From NCBI RefSeq assembly GCF_001542875.1, contig NZ_LMAF01000001.1, positions 248,001 through 312,000 on the forward strand: DNA of 64,000 bases, written 5' to 3'. How positions within the stretch are numbered: position 1 is the first letter of the stretch; each line of letters starts with the position of its first letter. The notes under the pieces are model-generated. The model did no database searches, was not told the DNA's origin, and saw only the letters and a list, made by a program, of their open reading frames with translations. This document shows positions 44,612 to 52,023 of the stretch, piece after piece. The translations under genes and the position numbers were made by a program. The stretch is from Erythrobacter sp. YT30 (GTDB lineage Bacteria > Pseudomonadota > Alphaproteobacteria > Sphingomonadales > Sphingomonadaceae).

Positions 44612-46124
44612 GGAAGGCGAGGGCGCAGATACACTGCCCACCGCGCTCATCACCGAAACAGCGCATGGCCCGCGGATTGAAGCGCTGAACCGGGCAGGGC
44701 ACGCTGCTGGCCCAAGAGAGGGCATGATGCTGGCCGATGCGCGGACGCTGTGCCCAGCCATCCAGATCGCTCCGGCTGATCCGGCAGGCGATCTGGCGAG
44801 CCTTCGGAAACTTGCACTGTGGTCGCAGCGCTGGGGCCCGTGGAGCGCGCTTGACGAGCCTGATGGCGTGCTGGTCGATATCACTGCAGCAGCGCACCTG
44901 TTTGGCGGAGAAAAGCGCTTGCTGGCCGATGTTGCGGCCGCCTTTGCGCAGCGCAAGCTCATGACCCGCGCAGCCATCGCGCCAACCGCGGGCGCGGCCT
45001 GGGCGCTTGCGCATTACGGCCCGCAATCCAGCATTGTTGGCGAGGGCGAATGCATCATGCGAGCGCTCGCTGATTTGCCGGTGGCAGCGCTCAGACTGAA
45101 CGAGGACGTGCTTACCATTCTGGGCCGTCTGGGGCTTAAGCGCATCGAGAACATCGGTAACATTGCGACAGGCACGATCGATCGCAGCGAGGCGGATGCG
45201 CGCGATTCGCTCCACCGCCGGTTCCGCAATCGCAAATCACCCTCGGCCAATCCGCTTATCAGGCTCGATCAATTGCTGGGCCGCCTGCCAGAGCCTTTGC
45301 TCCCCGTCGTCCCCAATAACGCGCCGATGGTGCAACGCCGTCTGGCAGAGCCGATCCGCCATCGCAGCCTGCTCGATAAAGTGCTCGAAGATCTGGCAGA
45401 AGACATGCAGCGCGAACTCGAAGCGCGCGGCGAGGGCGCGCGGCGGCTTGAAGTGGGCCTGTGGCGCGTTGACGGCGAAGTGATTGTGCGCGCGCTTGAA
45501 CTGGCCGCTGCCACGCGCGCGCCTGATCACATCATCCGCCTGTTTGCGAACAAGCTTGAGGATATCGATGCGGGCTTTGGGATAGAAACTGTCCGCCTGC
45601 GGGCAAGCTGGGCTGAACCCCTCGCATTGTCGCAAAGCGATGTCGAAGCGGCAGCAGAGCGGCATGGCATCTCGCTATCTGCGTGTATTGATCGGCTGAC
45701 TGTCAGGCTCGGGGCTCAGGCGGTGCGCCGCCCCGTGGCCCGCGCGAGCCACCTGCCGGAACGCGCACAATATTGGCAGGCCCCCCTCGATCCTGTGCCG
45801 CCGGGCGCGGCGGATGCCGTCAAAAATCGCCAGCGTCCTTTGAAAATGCTCGACAGGCCCGAACAGATCGCCGTCCTTTATGCTTCACCCGATGGCTATC
45901 CCCAGCGCTTTCGCTGGCGCGGAGATGTGCGCGATGTGGTGCGCGTGGAAGGGCCGGAACGCATCGCCCCTGAATGGTGGCGCGAAAAATCGACAACGCG
46001 TTTGCGCGATTATTACAGGATCGAGGATACGAAAGGGCAGCGTTACTGGATCTATCGCCACGGTCTTTTAGGCGATGGCCGCGGCGGTGTGCCGATGTGG
46101 TATTTGCACGGCCTCGCCGCATGA
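44421..46124 (+). CDS. imuB: ImuB, catalytically inactive Y-family polymerase-like protein
   Basis: ImuB links DnaE2 to the sliding clamp. The protein has a Y-family fold (RRILAIWFARLSVDRW, DEPDGVLVDITAAAHLFGG, a helix-hairpin region near LGRLGLKRIENIGNIA) without the catalytic acidic triad, as known for ImuB. The C-terminal region WREKSTTRLRDYYRIEDTKGQ is typical. The start is uncertain: ATG 44421 gives about 567 residues, and TTG 44484 with AAAGG 5 bases upstream is the alternative. Either start lies inside imuA, an overlap of at least 128 bases. Confidence 0.92.
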   Translation: MTTKPSSPANRARQTKTSKAGLEQRLPDITGSNAEQTPQPKRRILAIWFARLSVDRWRLAQGCEEGEGADTLPTALITETAHGPRIEALNRAGHAAGPREGMMLADARTLCPAIQIAPADPAGDLASLRKLALWSQRWGPWSALDEPDGVLVDITAAAHLFGGEKRLLADVAAAFAQRKLMTRAAIAPTAGAAWALAHYGPQSSIVGEGECIMRALADLPVAALRLNEDVLTILGRLGLKRIENIGNIATGTIDRSEADARDSLHRRFRNRKSPSANPLIRLDQLLGRLPEPLLPVVPNNAPMVQRRLAEPIRHRSLLDKVLEDLAEDMQRELEARGEGARRLEVGLWRVDGEVIVRALELAAATRAPDHIIRLFANKLEDIDAGFGIETVRLRASWAEPLALSQSDVEAAAERHGISLSACIDRLTVRLGAQAVRRPVARASHLPERAQYWQAPLDPVPPGAADAVKNRQRPLKMLDRPEQIAVLYASPDGYPQRFRWRGDVRDVVRVEGPERIAPEWWREKSTTRLRDYYRIEDTKGQRYWIYRHGLLGDGRGGVPMWYLHGLAA

Positions 46125-46186
46125 TCCGGATTAACAAACATCCACTCGCTTAAGTTTCGTTCACCATTTTGTGCAATGAGGCTGAT

Positions 46187-46525
46187 ATGAATATGCACTC
46201 GATACCTCGTTCCGCAGAACGCCACCCGCTTAGCCTTATGGTTAAGGGGCGGGTGCAATCTCGTGTCGTTTATGTCGATCTGGTCGACATTTCCGAGGGC
46301 GGTTGCAAAGTGAGAGGCAGCGCCGGATTTACGAAAATCGGTGATCGCATCATTCTTAAAGTCGGCGAAGTGAATGCCCCGCTCGGCAAAGTCGCCTGGG
46401 TCGAGGGTAAATATGCCGGTGTTTCGTTCGAAGGAAACATCCACCCCGCCGTGCTCGATCATTTGCGCGCCACAAAAGGCGGCCCATTGGAAACCGACAC
46501 AGCGGACAAGCAGCGCAAAGTTTAA
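46187..46525 (+). CDS. PilZ-domain protein
   Basis: A 112-residue protein made of one PilZ domain. Such domains bind cyclic di-GMP through an RxxxR and a DxSxxG motif. DISEGG is clear; the N-terminal arginines (IPRSAERHPL) sit where the RxxxR should be. I chose ATG 46187 (MNMHSIPRSA); an ATG 18 bases earlier is possible. It stands alone after imuB. Confidence 0.82.
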   Translation: MNMHSIPRSAERHPLSLMVKGRVQSRVVYVDLVDISEGGCKVRGSAGFTKIGDRIILKVGEVNAPLGKVAWVEGKYAGVSFEGNIHPAVLDHLRATKGGPLETDTADKQRKV

Positions 46526-46579
46526 CCCTGGGCACTACTGCCGCTCATATCTGCTCAAATTTCGTCCGGCCCCAAGAAA

Positions 46580-46611
46580 AAGGTCGCCAGTCTCGGCAGA
46601 CTGACGACCTT
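46580..46611 (-). terminator. Intrinsic terminator after the NTF2-like lipoprotein gene
   Basis: The arms AAGGTCG-C-CAGTCT and AGACTG-A-CGACCTT pair around CGGC. On the minus strand the stem is followed by TTTTTCTT, a good U tract, 19 bases after the stop of the lipoprotein gene. It may also stop PilZ transcription from the other side. Confidence 0.8.
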
Positions 46612-46629
46612 CTCGGGGGGGCTCGTCAA

Positions 46630-47199
46630 TCAGCTTGGGTCGAAAGGCAATGAACTGTGGTGCACAGTGATTTTTAGATCGCCGTTATCGTCCTTCATGT
46701 AGCCGAATGTGTATTCTACCTTGGTTTCGCTGCCGTCTGTGCCGGTGAAGTAGTAATTACCCATGGCAATAGCTTTGTCGCCATCTTCATCGATGACGGT
46801 GCCTTCGTTTTCCCAGCGTACAGCTGTGTAAGGCGCTAGCGCAAAGCCTTTATCTTCGGTCCCTTCGGCGCCGACAAAGTAGCTCAAAGCGCCTTCAAAA
46901 GTGCCGCGGAACTGGTCCTCTGCAGCCAGTGTTGGCTTGAATAGAACTGTGTCGCTTTCTTCGTAAGCGTAGAACTCGTTGATGTGATCAGTAGCGGCCT
47001 GCCGGTAATCACCTTCTTCGGTGAAGACGCCGCCGATTTTGACAATGCCTTCACCCCATGCCTGCTGGGCTGCTTCCACCTCTGCACCGGTGATTGGATC
47101 GCTGGTGTCAATCCCAGTGGAAGCAGCCTCGGTTCCGCCACACGCAGCCATAGCGAATGCACTCGCTCCGAGTACCGAAGCAGTCATAGCCTTTTTCAT
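46630..47199 (-). CDS. Lipoprotein with NTF2-like (SnoaL/CaMKII-association) fold
   Basis: A 189-residue exported protein with a lipobox (AFAMAACGG, cysteine at about residue 20). The mature part (AWGEGIVKIGGVF, INEFYAYEESDTVLFKPTLA, YFTGTDGSETKVEYTFGYMKD, ITVHHSSLPF) has the cone-shaped NTF2-like pattern of small ligand-binding or enzyme domains. Related marine proteins are sometimes labelled phosphoribosyl-AMP cyclohydrolase, which I think is a mislabel. Function unknown. Confidence 0.78.
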   Translation of the reverse strand: MKKAMTASVLGASAFAMAACGGTEAASTGIDTSDPITGAEVEAAQQAWGEGIVKIGGVFTEEGDYRQAATDHINEFYAYEESDTVLFKPTLAAEDQFRGTFEGALSYFVGAEGTEDKGFALAPYTAVRWENEGTVIDEDGDKAIAMGNYYFTGTDGSETKVEYTFGYMKDDNGDLKITVHHSSLPFDPS

Positions 47200-47527
47200 T
47201 CATACTCTCCCAGATAGTCCGATTGCGCATTCGAGCATTTTCGCCACTCAAGTACGCGCAGTAGGCTGAGATAGGTATTGCCCGATCGGCATAGGCTGTG
47301 TGGCTTATATGGCTTTCGACCCATCGCGGAAGTTGCTAACAATCATTAGATATTTGATGTCCTTAGCGAAGTCGGGAGATTTGACTTGGCGAGGAGATCA
47401 GCCGGGACATAGTCATATGTAATTGGGTTTCTCCTGCCCTCCCAGCACCAGGATCCGCTTTCGACCCAAACGCGGACGTAGATCATCACCTGTCCGGGAC
47501 CCAAAAGCGGACGTGATCTCGTCGTCG
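47200..47527. repeat. Intergenic region with two copies of a GACCCAAA...GCGGACGT repeat
   Basis: No gene seen in these 328 bases. Two near-identical elements lie at 47463-47484 and 47498-47518: GACCCAAAcGCGGACGT and GACCCAAAaGCGGACGT, each followed by GATC. The rest holds the promoter of the lipoprotein gene. The element may be a small dispersed repeat; a related but degenerate stretch (gtccgctcc) is near 49122. Confidence 0.5.
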
Positions 47528-48517
47528 CTACTGAATGTCACCATCAACTGAAGATATTGCTTCACGCGCCAGGTCGAGCGCCTTTTCCAATGCCTGCTCT
47601 TCTGACACTTGAATGTCGGGCCTAACGCCTACGTTCTGCCAGTTTTTCCCGGTAATAGGATTGATCGATCGGCCTTCCGGAAGATCAAGAGCGAAATGCT
47701 CGTGGACGCGGCGATATTCGAATGGATGCGCACCACCGCCGGTGACCTCCCCAACGATCGTTGCGCGGCCCAGCGCCTGGAGATTGTAGGCCAGCGCTTC
47801 GGCCGCGGAGAAGGTTCGGTGCGAGGTCAAAATGTAGAGAGGCTTCGTGCCTCCAAACTTTCGGCCTGGCACCCAAGAGGGCGATGTGCTGGCACTGTGC
47901 CGGTCTTTTGGGCGATTGTACGTTCCAGTCAGGGGGTGCTCGCCTTCATCTAACAAATAGCCCGTGATGAGGTTCGCCGTCTCGGCCCCGCCGCTGTTCT
48001 TTCGCAGATCTATGATGAGCGCCTCTCCTTGAGCTACCACGGTCATAGCGGCTGCAATGACGTCGGCGGCCATTGAGGGCGGAGGAAAGACCCGCAGGTC
48101 TAGCAACATGATGTTGCCATCGAGACGCTCTATTTTCTCGACGCCATGATTGCGATGGGGACCATACCATCGCTCCATTTCGGCAGCAGAGTAGTCTGCT
48201 TCGCCACTGTCTTCAGAGATTGGTGTGGCGCTATAGCTCAGACCGAGATGACCATCGCGTGATTGCTCACGCAGCCATTGGGTGACAACACGTCCGAATT
48301 CTTCAGGATCCGAGATGTTTTGCCAGTCTTGGGAGGCCTTTGGCAGCCGCTGAGCGAGCTGAGCGCCGAGTTCTGGATCGACATAACGAGCTCTCAACAG
48401 CGTCGCGGCATTGTCGATGATTTCTGCGCGGTCGGCATCATCGATATTCTCAGCAAGCACGAGCTCGCTTCCCAGCGCTGCATAGAGGATCAAGAAAGCT
48501 ATTCGAAGCCGCTTCAT
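47528..48517 (-). CDS. S41-family (C-terminal processing) peptidase, exported
   Basis: A 329-residue serine protease of the tail-specific family. A signal peptide (MKRLRIAFLILYAALGSELV) starts at 48517 and is preceded by GAGGAAG inside the end of the MarR gene. Family blocks are RDGHLGLSY, IIDLRKNSGG and the catalytic serine in SHRTFSAAEALAYNLQALGR with GEVTGGGAHP. No PDZ domain is evident, which places it with the short S41 group. It is co-transcribed with the MarR gene, 1 base apart. Confidence 0.88.
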   Translation of the reverse strand: MKRLRIAFLILYAALGSELVLAENIDDADRAEIIDNAATLLRARYVDPELGAQLAQRLPKASQDWQNISDPEEFGRVVTQWLREQSRDGHLGLSYSATPISEDSGEADYSAAEMERWYGPHRNHGVEKIERLDGNIMLLDLRVFPPPSMAADVIAAAMTVVAQGEALIIDLRKNSGGAETANLITGYLLDEGEHPLTGTYNRPKDRHSASTSPSWVPGRKFGGTKPLYILTSHRTFSAAEALAYNLQALGRATIVGEVTGGGAHPFEYRRVHEHFALDLPEGRSINPITGKNWQNVGVRPDIQVSEEQALEKALDLAREAISSVDGDIQ

Positions 48518-48518
48518 T

Positions 48519-48995
48519 CTAATCTTCCTCACGTGAACTGAACTCTGCAATCCGCTCTGGGAAGCTCTTAAGCGTCAATGCTGCAAGGGCTTCGTCGAGG
48601 ATTGTAGAGAGGGGATACGGTAGCTCATCGTCGAGTTGAGACGCTGCGAGCGCAACGGCCTTCCAGATCGGCTGTAGTTCTTTCGCTGTAGAGAGTCCGT
48701 GCTGTGAAAGGCTGACAATCCGCTCGCGCTGGTCGCTACCTTTTGCGTATTCAATGAAATCGCAACGTTTCATTTCGGCGAGAGTTTGGGTGGCTGCTGG
48801 CTGGCTGCATTGCAGCTGGTCGGCAATCTCTGAAACCGACGCGCCCTCATTACGCATAAGAAGCTGGAAAACCGGATAGAAGCGCGGGCGAAACTGGTGT
48901 CCCTGGCGTCTGTAATGCGCAGTCAGCTCGCCGTCGAGCTGCAAAAGCAACAAGCGAAGCTGGGTACCTAAGCCAGTTTTATGAACATCAGTCAT
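48519..48995 (-). CDS. MarR-family transcriptional regulator, probably leaderless mRNA
   Basis: A 158-residue winged-helix regulator. The recognition region VSEIADQLQCSQPAATQTLAEMKRCDFIEYAKGSDQRERIVSLS (in parts) is a clear MarR domain. There is no ribosome site before the ATG at 48995; instead a -10 box ends 7 bases upstream, so the transcript likely starts at the start codon. A 16-bp palindrome covers the -10 box and the start codon, which points to autorepression. An S41 peptidase follows in the same unit. Confidence 0.88.
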   Translation of the reverse strand: MTDVHKTGLGTQLRLLLLQLDGELTAHYRRQGHQFRPRFYPVFQLLMRNEGASVSEIADQLQCSQPAATQTLAEMKRCDFIEYAKGSDQRERIVSLSQHGLSTAKELQPIWKAVALAASQLDDELPYPLSTILDEALAALTLKSFPERIAEFSSREED

Positions 48996-49030
48996 ATAAG
49001 CGCTTATATAATGAGTTTGTCGCTACGCAA
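48994..49030 (-). promoter_or_regulatory. marR promoter with overlapping palindromic operator
   Basis: On the minus strand: -35 TTGCGT (49025-49030), 16-base spacer, -10 TATAAG (49003-49008), then CGCTTAT and the ATG. The perfect palindrome ATATAAGCGCTTATAT (48994-49009) spans the -10 box and the first two bases of the start codon. Confidence 0.7.
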
Positions 49031-49240
49031 GCGATATCTCGGTCACTCGATCAGGTTGAGTCGTGAGCGCCGTCTTTGGCCGTCAGCGTCTGATCATACG
49101 TGCTTGGGCCGAAATCAAACAGTCCGCTCCCACCCCAATTTCGGACACCTGAGCAAGAGCAGAGATCCCCAGCTTGCGACCATCATTCGGTGACGATGCT
49201 CTACTGAATCATCCGTGATGCTGCCGTCAGATACGGACCG

Positions 49241-49255
49241 AAGGGCTCGGCCTTT
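49241..49255 (+). terminator. Terminator-like hairpin upstream of the SOS operon
   Basis: AAGGGC and GCCTTT pair (one G-T) around TCG, followed by TT. No gene on the plus strand lies directly before it; it may insulate the SOS promoter at 49279. The preceding 210 bases hold no gene, only the imperfect arms CCGAAAT (49109-49115) and ATTTCGG (49138-49144). Confidence 0.4.
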
Positions 49256-49278
49256 TTGTTACTTGCACACTTTGCATT

Positions 49279-49310
49279 TTGAAAATCCTACATCAGAACA
49301 TATAAGGAAC
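49279..49310 (+). promoter_or_regulatory. SOS promoter with LexA box before the radical SAM-UdgX-dnaE2 operon
   Basis: -35 TTGAAA (49279-49284), 16-base spacer, -10 TATAAG (49301-49306). The LexA box GAACATATAAGGAAC (49296-49310) covers the -10 box exactly, with GAAC-N7-GAAC spacing. Repression in the absence of damage is therefore expected. The GTG start at 49324 is 14 bases downstream. Confidence 0.87.
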
Positions 49311-49323
49311 AAAAAGGTGTTCC

Positions 49324-50562
49324 GTGGTTCAGATGTCGCTTCGTGATAGACTCGAAATTCTCGCCGATGCTGCGAAATACGATGCTTCGTGCGCGTCTTC
49401 GGGGACGGCCAAGAAGAACTCGCTGGGCGGGAAGGGCATTGGCTCGACCGAGGGGATGGGGATCTGCCATGCCTATGCGCCCGATGGACGGTGCATATCG
49501 CTTCTGAAAATCCTGCTGACCAATCACTGCATTTTCGATTGTCATTACTGTATCAACCGCAAAAGCTCGAATGTGCGCCGTGCGCGGTTCACTCCTCAGG
49601 AAGTCGCGGACCTGACGCTCAATTTCTACAAGCGCAATTATATTGAGGGGCTGTTCCTCTCCTCCGGTATCATCAAAAGCTCCAATCACACGATGGAGCA
49701 GCTGGTCGAATGCGCGCGTATCCTGCGTGATGAGTACGATTTTCGCGGATACATTCACCTAAAAACCATTCCAGAGGCCGATCCGGAGCTGATCCACCAG
49801 GCCGGCCTTTATGCGGATCGTGTCTCGATCAATGTCGAATTGCCAACGCGCAAAGGTCTGACCCGGCTCGCGCCTGACAAGGATGAAACCCAGATCGAAG
49901 GGGCGATGGGCAAGACCAAGGCTCGCATCATCGAGGCAAAGGATGAAAGGAAGCGCTTCAAACACGCGCCGCGCTTTGCGCCTGCGGGCCAATCGACGCA
50001 GATGATTGTGGGCGCGGATGATGCCAATGATGCCGATATCGTCGGGCGGGCAAGTGGCCTTTATAAAGGCTTTGGCCTGCGCCGGGTGTATTACAGCGCG
50101 TTCTCTCCGATCCCCGATGCATCTGCCGTGCTGCCTTTGAAGCGCCCGCCTTTGATGCGCGAACACCGATTGTATCAGTCCGATTGGCTGATGCGCTTTT
50201 ATGGCTACGCGCCGCAGGAAGTGGCGCAGGCGACCGACAAGAACGGCAATCTTCCGCTCGATATCGATCCCAAGCTTGCCTGGGCTTTGAAATTCCGTGA
50301 TCAATTTCCGCTCGATGTAAACCGCGCATCGAAAGAGCAATTGCTTCGCGTACCGGGGCTGGGGACAGTGGCAGTGCAGCGGATTTTGCGTGCGCGGCGG
50401 CATCGGACTTTGCGTTTGGATGATGTGGCAAAGCTTACGCAGTCGATCGCGAAAGTGCGCCCGTTTCTGGTGGCGCTCGATTGGCGGCCAACCACGCTGA
50501 CGGACCGGGCGGATCTGCGCAGCCTGCTTGCTCCCAAAGAAGAGCAGTTGGAGCTGTTTTGA
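49324..50562 (+). CDS. Radical SAM protein of the UDG-linked DNA modification/repair type
   Basis: A 412-residue protein that should hold a 4Fe-4S cluster through C69, C73 and C76 (CIFDCHYC) and cleave S-adenosylmethionine. The C-terminal part has a helix-hairpin-helix DNA-binding motif (VNRASKEQLLRVPGLGTVAVQRIL in two stretches, about residues 340-365). It matches the putative DNA modification/repair radical SAM family always found next to a UDG-superfamily gene. The reaction is unknown. It starts with GTG and its stop overlaps the next start (TGATG). Confidence 0.92.
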   Translation: MVQMSLRDRLEILADAAKYDASCASSGTAKKNSLGGKGIGSTEGMGICHAYAPDGRCISLLKILLTNHCIFDCHYCINRKSSNVRRARFTPQEVADLTLNFYKRNYIEGLFLSSGIIKSSNHTMEQLVECARILRDEYDFRGYIHLKTIPEADPELIHQAGLYADRVSINVELPTRKGLTRLAPDKDETQIEGAMGKTKARIIEAKDERKRFKHAPRFAPAGQSTQMIVGADDANDADIVGRASGLYKGFGLRRVYYSAFSPIPDASAVLPLKRPPLMREHRLYQSDWLMRFYGYAPQEVAQATDKNGNLPLDIDPKLAWALKFRDQFPLDVNRASKEQLLRVPGLGTVAVQRILRARRHRTLRLDDVAKLTQSIAKVRPFLVALDWRPTTLTDRADLRSLLAPKEEQLELF

Positions 50563-52022
50563 TGAGAGCCCAACGCGCCAGCATGCAGAATGTCTCCTTG
50601 GGAGCGCATTACGTCGTCCATATGCCTCAGCCCGATGATTTCGCTTACTGGCGGGAGCGGGCGCGGGCGCTGATCCAGTGCGATGTGCCGCCTGATCGTG
50701 TGAGCTGGGTGGAACCGGGCGGGACGGGTGATCTGTTCGCAGAGGGCGGGCCGCCTCGCAGGACCAGGCGCTTGCCGTCGCCCGGTAAGGATGCGCGCGA
50801 GGTACGGGTACCGCGGCGTTTTCTCAGACTTGCAAGAAACGCAATCCTACACAGTGACCAAACACGCTTCGCGCAGCTCTATCTGCTCTTATGGAAGCTC
50901 CAATCCAATCCCCGGATCATGGAGGACAAGGCCGATCCGAATGTCCGCCGGATTGAAGAGCTCGACAAATCCGTGCGCCGTGACAGCCACAAAATGCACG
51001 CCTTCGTCCGCTTCCGCGAAGTACGCGATGAAAGCGGCGCGGATCACTATGTAGCTTGGTTTGAGCCCGATCATCACATCGTGCGCGCCAATGCCGGGTT
51101 CTTCATGCGCCGCTTTGCGAACATGAACTGGTCGATCCTGACCCCGCGCGGTTGCCTCCACTGGGATGGCACAACCATGCGCGAAAGTGGTCCGGCACGG
51201 CGAGAGGATGCGCCCCAAGGTGATCCTGTCGAGGAGCTTTGGAAATCGTACTATTCCTCGATCTTCAATCCAGCACGGCTGAAAGTGGGCGCAATGCTTG
51301 CGGAAATGCCAAAGAAATATTGGAAGAACATGCCTGAGGCGAAGCTGATCCCCGATCTCATCGCCGGGGCGCAGGCACGCGAAGCCGGTATGGTGGCAGC
51401 GGGGGCTAGGGAGGCGAAAGAACGGCCTGCCACGCTCGATGCGATAGCGGCAGGTGTCAGCGCATGCCGTGACTGCCCGATTGCTGAATGCGGCAAGCGC
51501 GGTGTGATGGGTGAGGGGGCTGAGACTGCACCGCTGATGATCGTGGGCGAACAGCCGGGCGATCAGGAGGATTTGCAAGGCAGGCCATTTGTGGGGCCTG
51601 CTGGGCAATTGCTTGATGAATATCTCGCGCAGGTGGGAATTGATCGAAACGCAGCTTACGTTACCAATGCGGTCAAGCATTTCAAATATGTCCAGCGCGG
51701 CAAGCGGCGCATCCACCAATCCCCCACAGCGAAAGAGATCGATACGTGCCGCTGGTGGCTCGAAGCTGAGCGCGAGGTTGTGAAGCCGCGCATAGTGCTC
51801 GCCTTGGGTGCTTCTGCGGCGCGCGGGCTTTTGGGGAAGACAGTGAGCGTTTCGCGCGCTCGCGGGACGCCCATCCCGCTTGAAGGGGGAGCGGAATTAT
51901 GGGTGACGGCGCACCCCTCCTATCTTTTAAGGCTCGATGGAGAAGCGCGCGAGACCCAGGCCGAATTGTTCGCGCGTGATCTGACATCGGTGAAGGCGCG
52001 GTTGGACGCGCTGCCAGCGTGA
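50562..52022 (+). CDS. udgX: DUF4130-UdgX fusion, uracil-DNA crosslinking protein
   Basis: A 486-residue fusion. The N-terminal half (about 1-270) is the DUF4130-type DNA metabolism domain linked to the radical SAM protein (RFLRLARNAILHSDQ, RRDSHKMHAFVRFREV, WSILTPRGCLHWDG). The C-terminal half is a UDG-superfamily domain with four cysteines for a 4Fe-4S cluster (ACRDCPIAECGKR region and later), motif GEQPGDQED (329-337) and the UdgX loop KRRIH (381-385). In characterised UdgX the histidine of this loop (H385 here) bonds covalently to the uracil-derived site in DNA. It is coupled to the radical SAM gene and 1 base from dnaE2. Confidence 0.92.
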   Translation: MRAQRASMQNVSLGAHYVVHMPQPDDFAYWRERARALIQCDVPPDRVSWVEPGGTGDLFAEGGPPRRTRRLPSPGKDAREVRVPRRFLRLARNAILHSDQTRFAQLYLLLWKLQSNPRIMEDKADPNVRRIEELDKSVRRDSHKMHAFVRFREVRDESGADHYVAWFEPDHHIVRANAGFFMRRFANMNWSILTPRGCLHWDGTTMRESGPARREDAPQGDPVEELWKSYYSSIFNPARLKVGAMLAEMPKKYWKNMPEAKLIPDLIAGAQAREAGMVAAGAREAKERPATLDAIAAGVSACRDCPIAECGKRGVMGEGAETAPLMIVGEQPGDQEDLQGRPFVGPAGQLLDEYLAQVGIDRNAAYVTNAVKHFKYVQRGKRRIHQSPTAKEIDTCRWWLEAEREVVKPRIVLALGASAARGLLGKTVSVSRARGTPIPLEGGAELWVTAHPSYLLRLDGEARETQAELFARDLTSVKARLDALPA

Positions 52023-52023
52023 T

